From Niebla homalea (Eukaryota > Ascomycota > Lecanoromycetes > Lecanorales > Ramalinaceae), in the NCBI GenBank assembly GCA_019925105.1, contig JAHGAU010000005.1, positions 1,054,001-1,118,000 on the forward strand: DNA of 64,000 bases, written 5' to 3'. Shown one piece after another: positions 12,690 through 25,010 of this stretch; position 1 is the first letter of the stretch, and every line of letters starts with the position of its first letter. The position numbers and the translations under genes are program-made. Below the pieces are notes generated by a model. It worked only from the letters and a program-made list of their open reading frames with translations, had not been told where the DNA came from and made no database searches.

Positions 12690-13045
12690 CCCGAAAAAAT
12701 AAATTATATTTTACGGGGTCTTTAAGCTTTTTAAGCATAATACCTTTACGGGGGATTAGCTTAACCCCGGAATATACCCTTATAAGGGCCTTTGAATTTA
12801 AAGTAATTACCCCTTATGGAGGCTTTTATTACTCTTAATAAATAATCCCTATAAGGGCTTTTACTGAAACCTGAAATCCGGTACCTTACGGGGGCCGACT
12901 TTATTTTAAAGCGTAATACCCTACGGGGAACCGGCTTAACCTCGGGATATACCTTTACGGAGGCCTTTAAGTTTATTAAGTACGATACCTTAAAAAGGTC
13001 GACTTATTTTAAAGTACAATACTTTATAGGGACCGGCTTAATTTA
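12690..13045 (+). repeat. Degenerate short tandem repeat inside Y
   Basis: The motif ATACCCTTACGGGGGCCGGCTT recurs in eroded form about ten times, near 12707, 12750, 12776, 12810, 12845, 12885, 12920, 12950, 12987 and 13018, at spacings of roughly 26 to 43 bases. The repeated core is CCTTACGGGG followed by GCC or GAC. It has no coding frame. The function is unknown; it may be a packaging or regulatory array of the mini-element, or a satellite seed. Confidence 0.65.
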
Positions 13046-13185
13046 CCGGTAAGTAATTATTATAAAAATTTTACTAAATATCGAAGTTAAGCTTTATAGG
13101 TAAAGCTTTTAGCTTAAAGTAACCCTTTAAAAGCGTAATTTAATAAGCTATATACTTAAGGATGAATATATAGGAGGGGAAATAA

Positions 13186-13329
13186 TATTAATGTTTATAC
13201 GTACCCCGCAGGGGTGGCCCTTAGGGCCTAACACCCCTTATATGGTAATAGCGGCTTACCCTTAAGCGCTATTACCTGCCCAGGTTAGCTACTTTTGCCT
13301 CCGTGGCCGAGTGGTTATCCGTCTTAACA
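13186..13329 (+). repeat. Right LTR of Y
   Basis: 144 bp. The start is mutated to TATTAATGTTTATACG, and the end GTCTTAACA is intact. It is followed by the TSD GACTC (13330-13334). See the left LTR for the shared hairpins. The last 33 bases (GCCTCCGTGGCCGAGTGG and onward) contain the tRNA-like A-box. Confidence 0.88.
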
Positions 13330-13522
13330 GACTCAGCTCCAGCTGAGATCCTAATAATTTACCACCAATAAAAAAATACGCTTATCTTTGTTAGAGTGCA
13401 AGCCCCTCTGGGGTGGTTAAACGGCAAAGGGTATATTACGTATAATTAAAGATACTAAAGTACAGAGGTATAGGAGTAAAGGGGCCGAAGGCCCTAATAT
13501 ACCCAGTCGGTAAAACTCCTGG

Positions 13523-13749
13523 TGTCACACGCATGGACGTATGAGTATAATGGGGTAGTATGAATTAAGTATCCTCTATGAAGATAGATCTATTAAAGAA
13601 GACTGCAGGATATACTTAGTTAGTCTGGGATATACGGTTAAATGATAAGATATATACGTATTATAAGAGTATCTTAACACCGCTTATAGAACGGCTTAAT
13701 AATACTTTATGCTTATAATATTATTACCATATTTATACATAGGCTAATA
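13523..13749 (-). repeat. Left (3') LTR of copia W
   Basis: 227 bp, start TGTCACACGC intact, end mutated to CTAATA. Its first 150 bases are much less mutated than the right LTR; the reverse holds for the last 80 bases, so RIP hit the two copies in complementary patches. Confidence 0.92.
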
Positions 13750-14283
13750 TACCCTTTTAAAATTATTATTTAATAATAATCCTGGATATCCTTATATAGT
13801 TACTTTTTTTATTATAATTAAACTTATTAATAAATTAAAAAACTTATATAAAGAAGGATACGTTTTTTAAGAAGTTAAAATTTTAATAAAAAAAATCGGT
13901 AACCTAAAAAGTAATAATAATAATAAAACTTTAATATATTAATTAGCTCCGGAGCTTTATATTTACTTAATAAAGCTTTAAGTATTATTTTATATAATAT
14001 TATTAAATAATTATTATTAAATATACGCGGAGAAAAAGTTATAAATTAAAAAAATCGTAAAAATAAGGGAACTTAAAAAAATTATCGTATACCCGGTTTA
14101 TAATCGTAATTTTTTAAGAATTAAATCTCTTAAAAACGATGTTTCCGGGGTTTTACCGAATCGTATTACGATATAAGGTTCTCCCGGGGTTTATTATCTT
14201 TAAGGCCTAGGAATTTAACGAATTCCTTATGTTTTTATAGCGGTAAAAGCTTTATAAGGCCGTCCGTTAATATCTTTATTATT
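13750..14283 (-). pseudogene. 3' terminal coding and untranslated region of copia W
   Basis: This is the part of W downstream of the LINE B insertion. No domain could be read with confidence; by position it holds the end of RNase H and the 3' untranslated region, ending in AAAAGGG before the LTR. A block at about 14088-14160 resembles 44405-44480 in the interior of Z (shared ACCCGGTTTATA-TCGTAATTTT), which links the 3' ends of these two elements. Confidence 0.55.
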
Positions 14284-14321
14284 AATATATATTTAAATAA
14301 TAAAGGATGAAAAGAATGACG

Positions 14322-16250
14322 ATGGCGACGAACAACGGGACCCTAGAGGTCAAAAACGATATACGCGTATATAGCTTAAGTAATAATAAAAATAATACCT
14401 TAAATACGATAAACGGAAGCGGAATAATAATAAAAGTAAAAAGGGAGGAAGGGTAAGCGGTTTAGGTTAATAGGAACGGTAATAAATCGTATGAATAACG
14501 CGATAAATACGAAATAAAAAAACCTTAAATTAAATAAGGAGCTTATAATTAATAAGATACACGTAAAAAAATATATATAACGCGTAAAAATATTATTATA
14601 AAGGATAATAAATAAAAAGTAAAGGGAATAAAAACGGTATATGGAAACGGATAAAAGATAAACGGAGGCATAAAAGGCCTTATTAAATATATATGAATTA
14701 AAAGAAAACTAAATAAAAATAAAGAAATATTAAATAAATAAAAATAAATTATAAAAAGAAATAACTATTAAATATATAAAGAAAAAATAAAAAAGGAGGA
14801 AATAATAAAAACGTTAAAAAACCTTTTTATAATTATATAAAAGGATATTACGTTAAAGACTTAACCGATACTATAAATCGGGTTATAAAGAGTAAAAGAT
14901 TTTTATATAAATATAAAAAAAAAAATTTAAAGGAATTAAAAAGGTTATGTAAAGCTTAAGGAATAATAATAAAAATGCCGGTAAACGGAGGTAAAAAGAA
15001 ATAAAAAGGATATATATAAAGTAAAAAAGCGATAAAGGAAACTTTAAAGAAAAGAGCGGGAATAAATTAAATAATAAAGGCTATAAGGGCGGTATTAATA
15101 TTAATAATAAAAGAAATAAAAACAGAAAAGAAAATAACGGCGTTAAAGAAAGTAAAAATAATAACCATATAATTATTAGGTAAAAAAAAAAGGAATATAA
15201 TAATAAAAGTAAACCCGTTATAATTAATAAAGGCGTTTAAAATAACGGGAAAACTATTAATAAAATAAATTATTATAATATATAAACTATAAGATAAGGA
15301 TATTCTTTTTAATATAATTTTATTAAAAACAAAAAAAAAATTAAAGAAGTTAAAGGAATAAGCCAGTAAAAAAGGGTATAAAATAATAAAGGTATTAAGG
15401 TAATTTTTTATTATTATAATAAATAGGATATATTTAATAAAGTTTACGGAAAAAGAAAGGGAAGTTATTTTAAAGCGGATAAAGAAAGAGAATATAATTC
15501 TTTATTTTAAATTAAAGATTATTAATTATAATCTCCCCTTATAATAAAAAAATTAAACGTTTTTAATTATATAAAGAGATATTTTACGGTTATTTTAAGC
15601 GTAATATTAATAAGGATATATAACGATATTTTCAATAAAAAGGTAATAGAAAATAATTCCCTTAAATTAATAAAACCTTAAGATTAAATAGCGGATATTT
15701 ATTAATATTTTAAATATTTTAAATATAAATATATTATTACGAGGTATCTTAATAATATAAAATACGTAATATATATTAAAGGGTATAATACGTATAAATA
15801 CGTTAGCTTAATAATAAAGGGCCTAATAAAAAACGTACTAAAATATATAATATACGGTAATAATAATTATTTAATATAGGACTTATAATATATAATAAGA
15901 ACGAAGGAAACTTAACGTAAAAAGATTAAGATAACGGTTAAGGTTTAACGTTATAACTTATATAAATTTAAATTATTAAAGTAATTAAAGATAATTTTAA
16001 AATATAAACGGAACTTATTAAATAAAAAAAAATAAAACGTAATAATTAATAACGTAAAGAAAAAAAAGCTTATAGCGATATTAACCTTTAAAGCCGGCTG
16101 CCCGATTAAGATTATTATTATAATAAGAAAATTAAGATAAATAACGTTTAACTTTAAAAAAAAACCATTTATATAAATAAAAGTTAATAAAAAAAACTTA
16201 ATAAACGTTAATATTTAATATATTTATACTTTTAAGGATAATATAATATA
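14322..16250 (+). pseudogene. ORF1 (gag-like) of LINE B
   Basis: It starts with ATG GCG ACG AAC AAC GGG ACC, a start block shared by all four LINE copies. The predicted N-terminus is MATNNGTLEVKNDIRVYS, followed by RIP stops. ORF1 proteins of Tad-type LINEs bind element RNA. The end is placed by the beginning of the endonuclease region and is approximate. Confidence 0.65.
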
Positions 16251-16289
16251 ATATATATAAGGAAATAATTAAAGCCGTAATATTAATAT

Positions 16290-19200
16290 TTAAATTTAAA
16301 AAAATAAAAGATATTAATATTATAGTAATATAGGAGTTATTATATAATCCGTATATTTACTTTTTAATTAATCCGGGAGATAATTTCTATTTAATTTTTA
16401 AGGGTAATAAAATAACGTAAATATATTTTTTTATTAATAAGAAATTAAATATAAATAATTAAGACGTTATTTATTACGGAAAGAACCTATATATATTCCG
16501 GATTATATAAAAAAAGGATATTAAGGATAACTTAAATATTTATAATACGTATAATCTATTACCGGTTAATAAAAAAGGACCCTTTATAATTCCGTTACTT
16601 AAGGATATTATAACCGTATTTAATAAATACCTTTTAATAAGGGATTTTAATTTTTATTAAGTTTAATAGAATAAAGACGGTTATATAATTAATTATATTA
16701 AATTTAAGAAGTTATTAATAATTACTATATAGTTTAATTTTATATTATTAACGTTAAAAGAAACTATTATATAAGAAAGCCGTAAACTTAAGATTATAAT
16801 TAATTTAATATTTAATTTGGAAAATATTATTAACTTAATTATAATATTGATTGATTAATTGATTGATTTATACTACGGATCTAGCTAAGTTAATTCCGGC
16901 GTTCCTTAATACTCGGCTATTTAACCTTATTAATAACCGTAAAAAACCCGATATCCATAACGTTAAAAATAAAAACCGGTATTCACCTAGCCTCTATTTA
17001 CGTTTTAAGGGCTAAGAGCATTTACGGCCGTTTAAAGAGTAAGAATTTATTCGTACGCTTTTTTTAAGAAAACCCATAATACCACAACCGAATCCACTTA
17101 AGGGTTGCCCCTGGACCTGTTGCTCTTCCGTTACCCCACTAATTATAATATATAAACCCCGAAAAAACCTAAAATATAATTTAAATTATATCCCGATATA
17201 AATAACCTTAAATTAATCCGTCAATATAACTCCGCCTCCACCATTTAAATAAATATAAAAGACGGTTAAAGAAGTTAAAATATTTATAAAAACGGTAAAA
17301 ATAATATTTTAATTAATAAAGCTCCCCCGGCTTAATAATAAAGAATAAATTGACCGTTTTATAAAACGGATAATAAAGGCTTTAAATAAAGTAATTAATA
17401 TTATAGTTTTAATAAAAAGCCATCTTAAAAAGTTAAAACCTATTAAAATAAAAAGTATATAAAAATAATTATAAAAGTAAAAGCACTTATAAAATAAATT
17501 ATTAAATATAAAAACCGGGAAATATTTTAATAATTAAAAAAAGCTTAAAAAGAAAAAGAAAGAATTATTTAAAAGGTTAAATAAACGTATTTCCGGGCTA
17601 TAATATATAACTTAACGGTTTCCCTTCGTAATATTTAAAAGTTAATAAAATACGGTAAGGAATAAAGTAAAAAACTTAAACTTATTTTTAAATTTCTATC
17701 CTTAAAAAAATTAAATAATACGGTAATAAATACCTTTAATAATAAAATTAAGGCTCTTAAAAAAGTATTCTTTCCCCCGTTACCGGAAGTTAATTTAATA
17801 AATATCGACGGTATAATATATTTTAAATTAATAATAATAAATAAAATAATAACTTAAAAGATAATAATTAAAACGATTAATAAGTTAAAGAAGGATAAGG
17901 CCCCCGGACTTAACGGTATATTAAATAAATTCTTATTTATAATAATATTATTATTTAAAAAGGTTTTTATTTATTTATTTTAAGCTTATTTTAATATAAA
18001 ATATTACCTTTATAAATTTAAAAAAATTAAAATAATTATCCTTAAGAAGCCGGTTAAGTTAGATTATTTAAAAGTAAAATTATATAAATTTATAATACTT
18101 TTCTATACGTTAAAGAAAGCTTTAAAGACGGTAATTATAAAAATCTTAAATAATTACGTAAAAAAATATAAGTTACTTTTTAATTAATAAATAAAAATAA
18201 GAAAAAAATGGTTAACGGAAATAATTCTTAAAAACTTAATTAATAACGTATATAAAGTATAAAACTATAAAAAAAAACGTTATAAGTTTTTTTTCCTTAA
18301 ATATTATAAAAGCGTTTAATAAAATAAATTATTAAAGGTTATTATATAATTTACGGAAGAAAAAAAGTTTTAATTTTTTTATAAATTAAATAGAAAGTTT
18401 TTTAAGTAATTAAATAACGTTAATTAACTTAAGATAGAAAATAAATACGATAACGTTTATAATAATAAGGATTCCTTAAAAGTTACTTATTTCTTTAATT
18501 TTATTTTTATTCTTTAACGGCCCGTTTATTAAAGACTTAATAAAGTTAAAATAAAAGGTTTAAATAAAAAGCTTTATTAACGATATTTACCTTTTAATTT
18601 ATAATACGTTTATTTATATAAATTATTTAAAGTTAAAATAAATTTATAAAGTTTATTTATAATAAATAAAGATATATAAAGCTTAGTTTACTTTATATAA
18701 ATATAAGTTTATTTATATAATAAGGAATCTGAAGTTATACGATATAACGGCTATAATAAACTTAAATAATATAACGGTAAAATTAAAAGTTAATATTAAG
18801 ATATTTAACTTATAAATTAATAAAAAACTAGATTAAAAGAATTATATAAAAAAGGTTTAAAAAAAAAAATTTCATAAGAAAGGGGCTTTATTTACCTTAT
18901 AGCGTTAACGTGGGGAGCTATTTTATAAAAGGTTAAAACCGTTTATTAAGTGGTTATAAAACTTACGATAATATATATAATAATTATTTAATACGTATTT
19001 AAAAGTATACTTAAATATAAGAAAAAGTCTATCCGGTAATTATAAAAAATTTAAAACCGATACTTAAAAATAATAAATAAAGTATATAAAATAATTCCCG
19101 TCCCGGTATTAAAATCCGAAATCTTTATATTATTAATAAAGTTAATTTTAAATTAAATAATTATTTAAATAAAACTTAAAAAAAATATAAACTTAATTAC

Positions 19201-19950
19201 GTTAATAGGAAATAAACGTATTTATTATAATTATAAAAGGCCTTAAATAAAAAAGCGTAAAAAAGTTATATTTATCCCCTTTGTAGAAATTAAATTAAAG
19301 TAAATTAAAAAAGAGATTAACTTAACTTACGTTTAAAAAGTTAACATAAGAATATATAAACTTTTACTTAAAATAAGAATAACGGAAAAAAAAAAAAATT
19401 ATAAAAATAAAGTTAATAATAATTATTTTATAGATTATAAAGAAATAAATAAAACGTTAACGTAAATATAAAGAATTAATCCTTTAAAAGCGATAATACC
19501 TGGCTTTAAATAGTAATAAAATTATTAATAAATATCTCCGGCGTTATAAGATTATAAAGAAAGGTAATAATATATTAATAATTTAACTTTGGATAAGCAA
19601 AAATGGCCTAATTTACTTTTTTTTTATTATATATACCGGTAGCCGGATTAATGTTAATTATAAATATAAATAATAAAAGCAGAACGCCATATATATATTA
19701 ATTTTTATCCATTATTTAAGGAGTTTAAACCGGGATTAATTAAAAGGGTAAAGATTAATAATTATCGTTAAATACTTATTAATAAAAAGGGTATTAAAGC
19801 GGCCGTTAAATTCATAATAATTATAAACTTAATATTATAGTTTAATTTAACCAAGGAAATAAAGGAAATAATTAAGGATTTAATTAAGAAATTTCGCTAT
19901 TAACCTAGGGGTAGAAAGTAATAACAGAAAAACTATATTTAATAAAGGGC
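16290..19950 (+). pseudogene. ORF2 (endonuclease, reverse transcriptase, C-terminal region) of LINE B
   Basis: The endonuclease lies at about 16290-16740, with LLYNPYIYFLINPG, then VIYYGKNLYIFRI, NIYNTYNLLPVNKK and IRDFNFY, the last from the GDFNxH motif of APE-type nucleases. RT begins with KKDKAPGLNGILNKFL at about 17882-17930, and the palm region GFINDIYLLIYNT at about 18560-18610 derives from FxDDxxLL with the first catalytic Asp mutated. After it, PRRY..IKKGNNILIIQL and PLFKEFKPGLIKRVKIN (about 19530-19760) match the tail of Tad1 ORF2. The gene is split at 16848 by LINE E. It nicks target DNA and reverse-transcribes in place. Confidence 0.8.
16848..17139 (-). mobile_element. LINE E, 292-bp 5'-truncated copy inside LINE B
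   Basis: It starts with a TTGA repeat (the 3' tail on the minus strand) and carries only the last 290 bases of the same LINE family. The 12-bp duplication TAATTATAATAT is at 16836-16847 and 17140-17151. LINE C shows the same site without the insert at about 29080-29100. Its inner end (17080-17139) is almost free of RIP change, unlike the surrounding LINE B. Confidence 0.92.
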
Positions 19951-20401
19951 TAAAAAAATTATAAATATTAAAGCGGTATAAAAGATAATACTATATTAAT
20001 TAATAAAGTTATATAAATAAAATAATAATAATATACGTATTAATAAGGATATTTAATAATATAATCAGAATTTTAAAATTTTAATATTAAATAAACCCGT
20101 AAGGTAACGGAAAAGCAATAAATTTAAGGGCAACCCTTAAGTAGATTTAATTATAATATTATAGGTTTTCTTAGAAAAAACGTATAAATAAATTCTTACT
20201 CTTTAAACGGCTATAAATACTTTTAGCCCTTAAGACGTAAATAAAGGCTGGGTGGATACCGGTTTTTATTCTTAACGTTATGGATGTCGGGTTTTTACGG
20301 TTACTAGTAAGGCTAAATAGCCGAGTATTAAGGAATACCGGAATTAACTTAGCTAGATCCGTAGTATAAATTAATCAATCAATCAATCAATATATATTTA
20401 A

Positions 20402-22420
20402 TATTAATCGTTTTCTTTTAATATTCTTATCGTAATTAATAATAATATATATTTATATAACGGAGTTTTATTATAAATTATAAGTTTATCCTTTGGATTA
20501 TACGGATTATTTAAGTATTATTATATTTAATCTTTGGTAAATACAATAAGTTTAATATAATTAACTTAAAGAAATAATTTTACTATATAAATTCTTTTAT
20601 TATAAGGATAAAGTTAAAAAGTTTGACTTTAATAAAGCTTATTATTATTATCTTTTACTTTATTATTTTTTAACTAATTAAGCCTTTAAAGAGCTTAAAG
20701 ATATAACCTTATAAACTATATTATATTTTTATATTGTTAATAAAGGATACGTTAAATAAAGTTATAAATATAATATAAGGACTTTTAATACGTCCGTTAT
20801 AAACGATCGTATAATACTTTATATAAGCAAAATATTATAATATTTACATAATTAATTCTTAATAATATCGTAACGGGTTTATAAGGAACTTAAATAGCTT
20901 TAAGGTTAAAAAGGTTATATTTGCTTTTATTATTATAATAATAAAGTTAATTAAGTTAATAAATTATTAATATATATAGATCTCTTAAGGTATTATTTAA
21001 TCGGTATTCTTAATAAATATATTAATATTATATAAAGGTACTTTAAGAGTTTAATTTATTATTATAATATTAAATTTAACCGTAAGCTTATTAATATAAT
21101 TATTTTAATATAAACGGATTTAACGAGTTAATCTATCTTACATTATTTTTATATTTAAGAATTACTTAAACTTACCCAGGTTTCTTATTTTATATTTTTA
21201 AAAGAATTAACTTTAAAAGTTATTAACTTTTTAATTATTCTTTTAATTATAAAGAATAATAATGTTATTTATAAAGAAGAAAACCATTATATAGTTATTA
21301 ATAAAAAAATATTTAACTTCCGGGACCTATTTTAAACTTAAGTTTATTAATATTTATAAAAGATTCCGGAATTATAATATTAATAATTACTTTAATTTAT
21401 ATAAAGCTTAAAGTAAAAGAAGTAAAACTTTACCCCCGTATTTTTCCGGTGATTTAATATATATAAATTCGTCTATATCACTATTAATAAATATATTAAT
21501 AACGTTTTATTACCTTATTTCTAAATCGAATATAATTATAATAATTATAAGTATTCTTAAGACTCGTATTATTAAAGTAACGGTAAATATATTTTATTCG
21601 GTCTTTTATAAATTACCCTTTATATAAAGCCTCGTTTTATACTTTATAAGATACCCTTTATTATTAAATTTATACTTGAATACCTAGGTAGTTAAAATAA
21701 ATGTTTTATTTACTTTTTTTATATAATTAAGTAAGACTTTTTTCCATATTCCCTTTGCCTTAAATAAGCTAAGCTTTACTTCGATTATTAATTTAAAGCC
21801 CGCGGTATATAGGTATCTTAATATATAATGATAATATTTTAACTTAAAGGGTAAGGTATTACGGTGGAGTATGTCCTTAATTATTAATTTTAATAAATAA
21901 AAAGATGGCTTATTATTCTTATAGAGCTTGGATAATAATAGGAAGGCAGTAAATATTACGTGATATAATAGCTTTAAACCGTTTTTAATTGAATAAAGAG
22001 TTATAATATAGTTTATTTTCTTTATACCTCGTTTAATCCTTTTTCCTTTAATAATATTATTTATATTAAAGTCCGATTTATTATTATCTTTCTTTTTAAG
22101 CTTTAAGGTAAACTTTAAAGTTAATATTAAGGTAAATAGAACGTTATTTTTATTACCGTTATTATTATTTCCCCCGGAATTATTACCGTTATTATTACCA
22201 CCCCCGGCGTTATCCTTATCTATAAAGTTATAATTTATAAACGTTAAAATTAATAAAGAAGGATATAATTATTATTATTCTTTATATTGTTTTAAAGGTT
22301 TTATCCCGGTAATTCCGTTTTACTCGTTTTCTTTATTTTCCTTATTATTAATCGTTATTATAAAATATATAATATTTATTAATAAGACTTTAAGGAATAA
22401 TTTATTCTTAATCTAAATTA
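20402..22420 (-). pseudogene. Reverse transcriptase/RNase H region of copia W
   Basis: In reverse complement, about 21430-21500 reads FINSDIDEFIYIKSPEKYGG, the damaged form of the copia RT block AFLNGxLDExIYMxxPEGY that contains the first catalytic Asp in the preceding DVKTAF. Sequence left of it should hold the YVDD motif and RNase H, but these could not be read cleanly. It is truncated on the left by the LINE B insertion point. Confidence 0.7.
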
Positions 22421-23502
22421 CGTCGATTTTATTTACTTTATAGAATTCTTTCTCGTTAAAGAAAATATCTTAGATACGGATACTTTTTTTTAATTAGGTA
22501 TTTAGATATTATAAATATTAATATTATAATAATTAATAAGGAAATTAATATATATTTTTAATATAAGTTTTTTTTCCCTTAAAATAAACTTATTAAGTAA
22601 ATAAATTTTATAGCTATATTATTTTAAGTATTAAAGGTTTAACTTTAAATTTATGACTTTTTTAAATAATATAGTTTATAAGTGCTTTTTTATTAATGTT
22701 TAATTTATAAGGAAACCGGCTATTTATATAATTTATAACCATAAAAACTAAAGTAAATTTATTTATAATCTTATTGCCTATATTTTAATAATAAGTAATT
22801 TACTTTTCCGTTCTAAATATCTGTTTTATATTACGGTATCTAATGTTAACGGCTTAAAGGTAATATTAAGCTTATCGATAAAGTTATTAAACTTAAATCT
22901 TAATAATATTTTATTATTTAATTGAATAAAAATTATATCGTAATAAAATCGGATCTTAATCGTTTTAATAGTTTTCCGTAAAATGTTATTTGCTTTTAAC
23001 TTATACCTATAAGTATATATTATTTAAAAATCGTATTTAAAATAAGTAATATATAATATTTATTAATTACGGCTTATTATAATACTTATTTATATAAGAT
23101 TATAAATAATTTAAAAGAAAGGTATTAATGAAATCTTTACTTTATATAATAACCTTAATACGATTTAATAAGCCTTTAATAAGGTATAAACTTTATAATT
23201 ATTTATCTTTAAAAATTTTTTTTATTTATAATTTCTACCCCCTTAATTATTCTTAATAAATATTAAATAAAATCGTTATTAGTATAAGTAAAAAACTAAT
23301 ATTATTCCGCTATTATTTTTAACTTTATTAATAACTTTATTAATCGTATTAAGATAACTTTATTAACTATAAAAGTACTATTAATATTTTATTATTTAAT
23401 ATTATCTTCAAGGATATAAAGATTATTAATATATTTTAATAGTATTATAAGTTATCCTTTATAAATAAATATACGTTCTTATTATTTAAAGTATATACTT
23501 TT

Positions 23503-23730
23503 TTACTTAAGAATATTGCTAAATAAATAGTTTATTATAAAGTTTAAGATATAAGCTACCTTTATAAACGTAATTTTAATTTTTCCTTTAATAAATTTAT
23601 CGATATAAAGGGTAATACTTCCGTATATTTTAACTTTATTATTATTAATACTTATAATAATAATATTATTTTTATTATCTATTTCTTTAATAAAGCGGTC
23701 TTTTATAATACTACTATAAATATAAACCAT
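23503..23730 (-). pseudogene. Protease fragment of copia W (75-codon open stretch)
   Basis: The longest copia frame to survive RIP in W. The segment NKVKIYGSITLYIDKF followed by IKVAYILNFIINYLFS matches the C-terminal half of copia aspartic proteases (VKIxGxGxVxL...LKNVxYVPDFxxNLLSVxxL). The catalytic DSG should lie just upstream (23735-23790), where mutated sequence is found. The protease cleaves the Gag-Pol polyprotein. Gag lies to the right up to the 5' LTR. Neither start nor stop marks a real gene end. Confidence 0.75.
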
Positions 23731-23734
23731 AAAG

Positions 23735-25010
23735 CCGTTATTTATAATTTAAAATAATCTAAGATTTATATTTCTTAAGATAATAAAAGCTCCGTATTTA
23801 TTATTTAATAATACCGGTAATAACTTTTCCTTTTATTTAATATTTTTAAACTTCTTAAGAATTTTATTAATCTTTTCTTTGGTTTTTTGGTCCTTAAGTT
23901 TATTTTTTACCTTTTTTATAATAATTAAGTCTTATTTAAAATTTAATAATTTATTAAAGCGATTACTTTTAAAATAATTATATTTATTAAATTAATATTT
24001 TATATTATATAAATATTTAATTAACTTAATTATATTGTTTTTATAAATTGATTTTATTAATTCCTTTAAAGTATTATTATTACCGGTTTTCTTATTATTA
24101 ATTATAAACGTTAAGTACGTTAAAGTTATCTTTTTTACGTTATAGAGTCGGATATAATATTTAAATTTCTCTTTAACGGTAACGAGGATTACGGAGTAAT
24201 TTATTACGTTCTTAATATTAAACTTATATATTTAGGATAATATTAATATATATCTTTTTATTATTATTAGAAAATTGCGGAATATACGTTTATAATTTAA
24301 GGCTTTTATAAAACGATTATTTTTAATTTAAGTAAATATATATATTTATTTATTTACTTAAAACTTAGGACTTTATTAAGATCCAGAACCGATCTTAATA
24401 CGATAATACTCCTTTTTTACTTTTAAAAAACGGGCGGAATTTAAGGGTATTATTTTTAATTAAAGGGCTTAAAGGAAGTCTTATAGATAGACTTTTACGT
24501 CTTAAAGGTATATAAGATTTATTTTATTAATTAATAAATAAATAAAATTATTAAGCTTTATTAATAAAGTATTTTGCTTTTCTTATTATAATATATAGTT
24601 CTTATATTATGTTATGTATTTTATATATAATTATAATATTTATAACTTAATCGTTTAAAATTTAAAAAACTTTTAATTTATTGGGCTTTATTAATACTTT
24701 AAATTTAATATTAAAAGCAAAGTTTATAAAACCCCAGATATAATATCCCGTTATTTTTCTTTTAATAACGGATAATTACGTATTTTAATTTTTAGAATTA
24801 ATAAGCTTTATTTCATAAGAGCTTATTTTAAATTGATTAATTAATTAATAAAAAAGGAAAAAAGTCGGTTTTTTTATAATTCTTACTTAAGTTTCTATAT
24901 ATTGTTTTTTAAGTATATAGCTTAAAGGCTATATTTATATGATTTAATTATTGAATAAGAAATTTAAATCTTTAATGGATATATTAAATATATATAACCG
25001 GGCTTATAAC
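23735..25010 (-). pseudogene. gag and 5' untranslated region of copia W
   Basis: It lies between the protease and the 5' LTR, as gag does in copia elements. No conserved motif survives; all frames are closed by RIP. Immediately left of the LTR the minus strand reads GTTATAAGCCCGGTTATA, a possible primer-binding site. Confidence 0.5.

Larger units (their letters stand above)
11991..13329 (+). mobile_element. Element Y: 1.34-kb mini LTR retrotransposon (TRIM type)
   Basis: The LTRs of 143 bp (11991-12133) and 144 bp (13186-13329) start TGTTAGTGCC and end CTTAACA (mutated to TATTAATG and TTTAATA in one copy each). The TSD GACTC flanks it at 11986-11990 and 13330-13334. The sister LTR of Z shows the uninterrupted site at 45565-45569. 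A purine run, TAGGAGGGGAAATAA, ends just before the right LTR and fits a polypurine tract, so the element reads on the plus strand. The 1052-bp interior has no ORF and is made partly of a degenerate short repeat. Size and lack of coding sequence match terminal-repeat retrotransposons in miniature. Confidence 0.88.
11840..13356 (-). repeat. Left (3') LTR of Z, split by element Y
   Basis: Two blocks, 11840-11990 and 13335-13356, join at the GACTC duplication to give the 173-bp LTR seen intact at 45419-45591. Start TGTGGCGTGC; end CCTAATA (from CCTAACA). Mutation is light compared with neighbouring DNA. Confidence 0.9.
14297..20388 (+). mobile_element. LINE B, near full-length Tad1-like element interrupted by LINE E
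   Basis: The 5' end lies 25 bases before the ORF1 ATG at 14322, and the 3' end is a TCAA repeat at about 20374-20388. The 13-bp TSD AATATATATTTAA occurs at 14284-14296 and 20389-20401. Total is 6092 bp, or about 5.79 kb without the LINE E insert. ORF2 motifs can be read in order: APE-type endonuclease, RT, and a C-terminal region with a Cys/His cluster. It is inserted in copia W. Confidence 0.92.

Noticed and set aside
13296..13360. Possible Ser/Leu tRNA gene (A-box followed by a CTCAGC/GCTGAG hairpin)
   Set aside because: The first half belongs to the LTR of Y and the second half to the LTR of Z, joined only by the Y insertion. No T-arm or acceptor partner follows. Kept only as an LTR promoter hypothesis.
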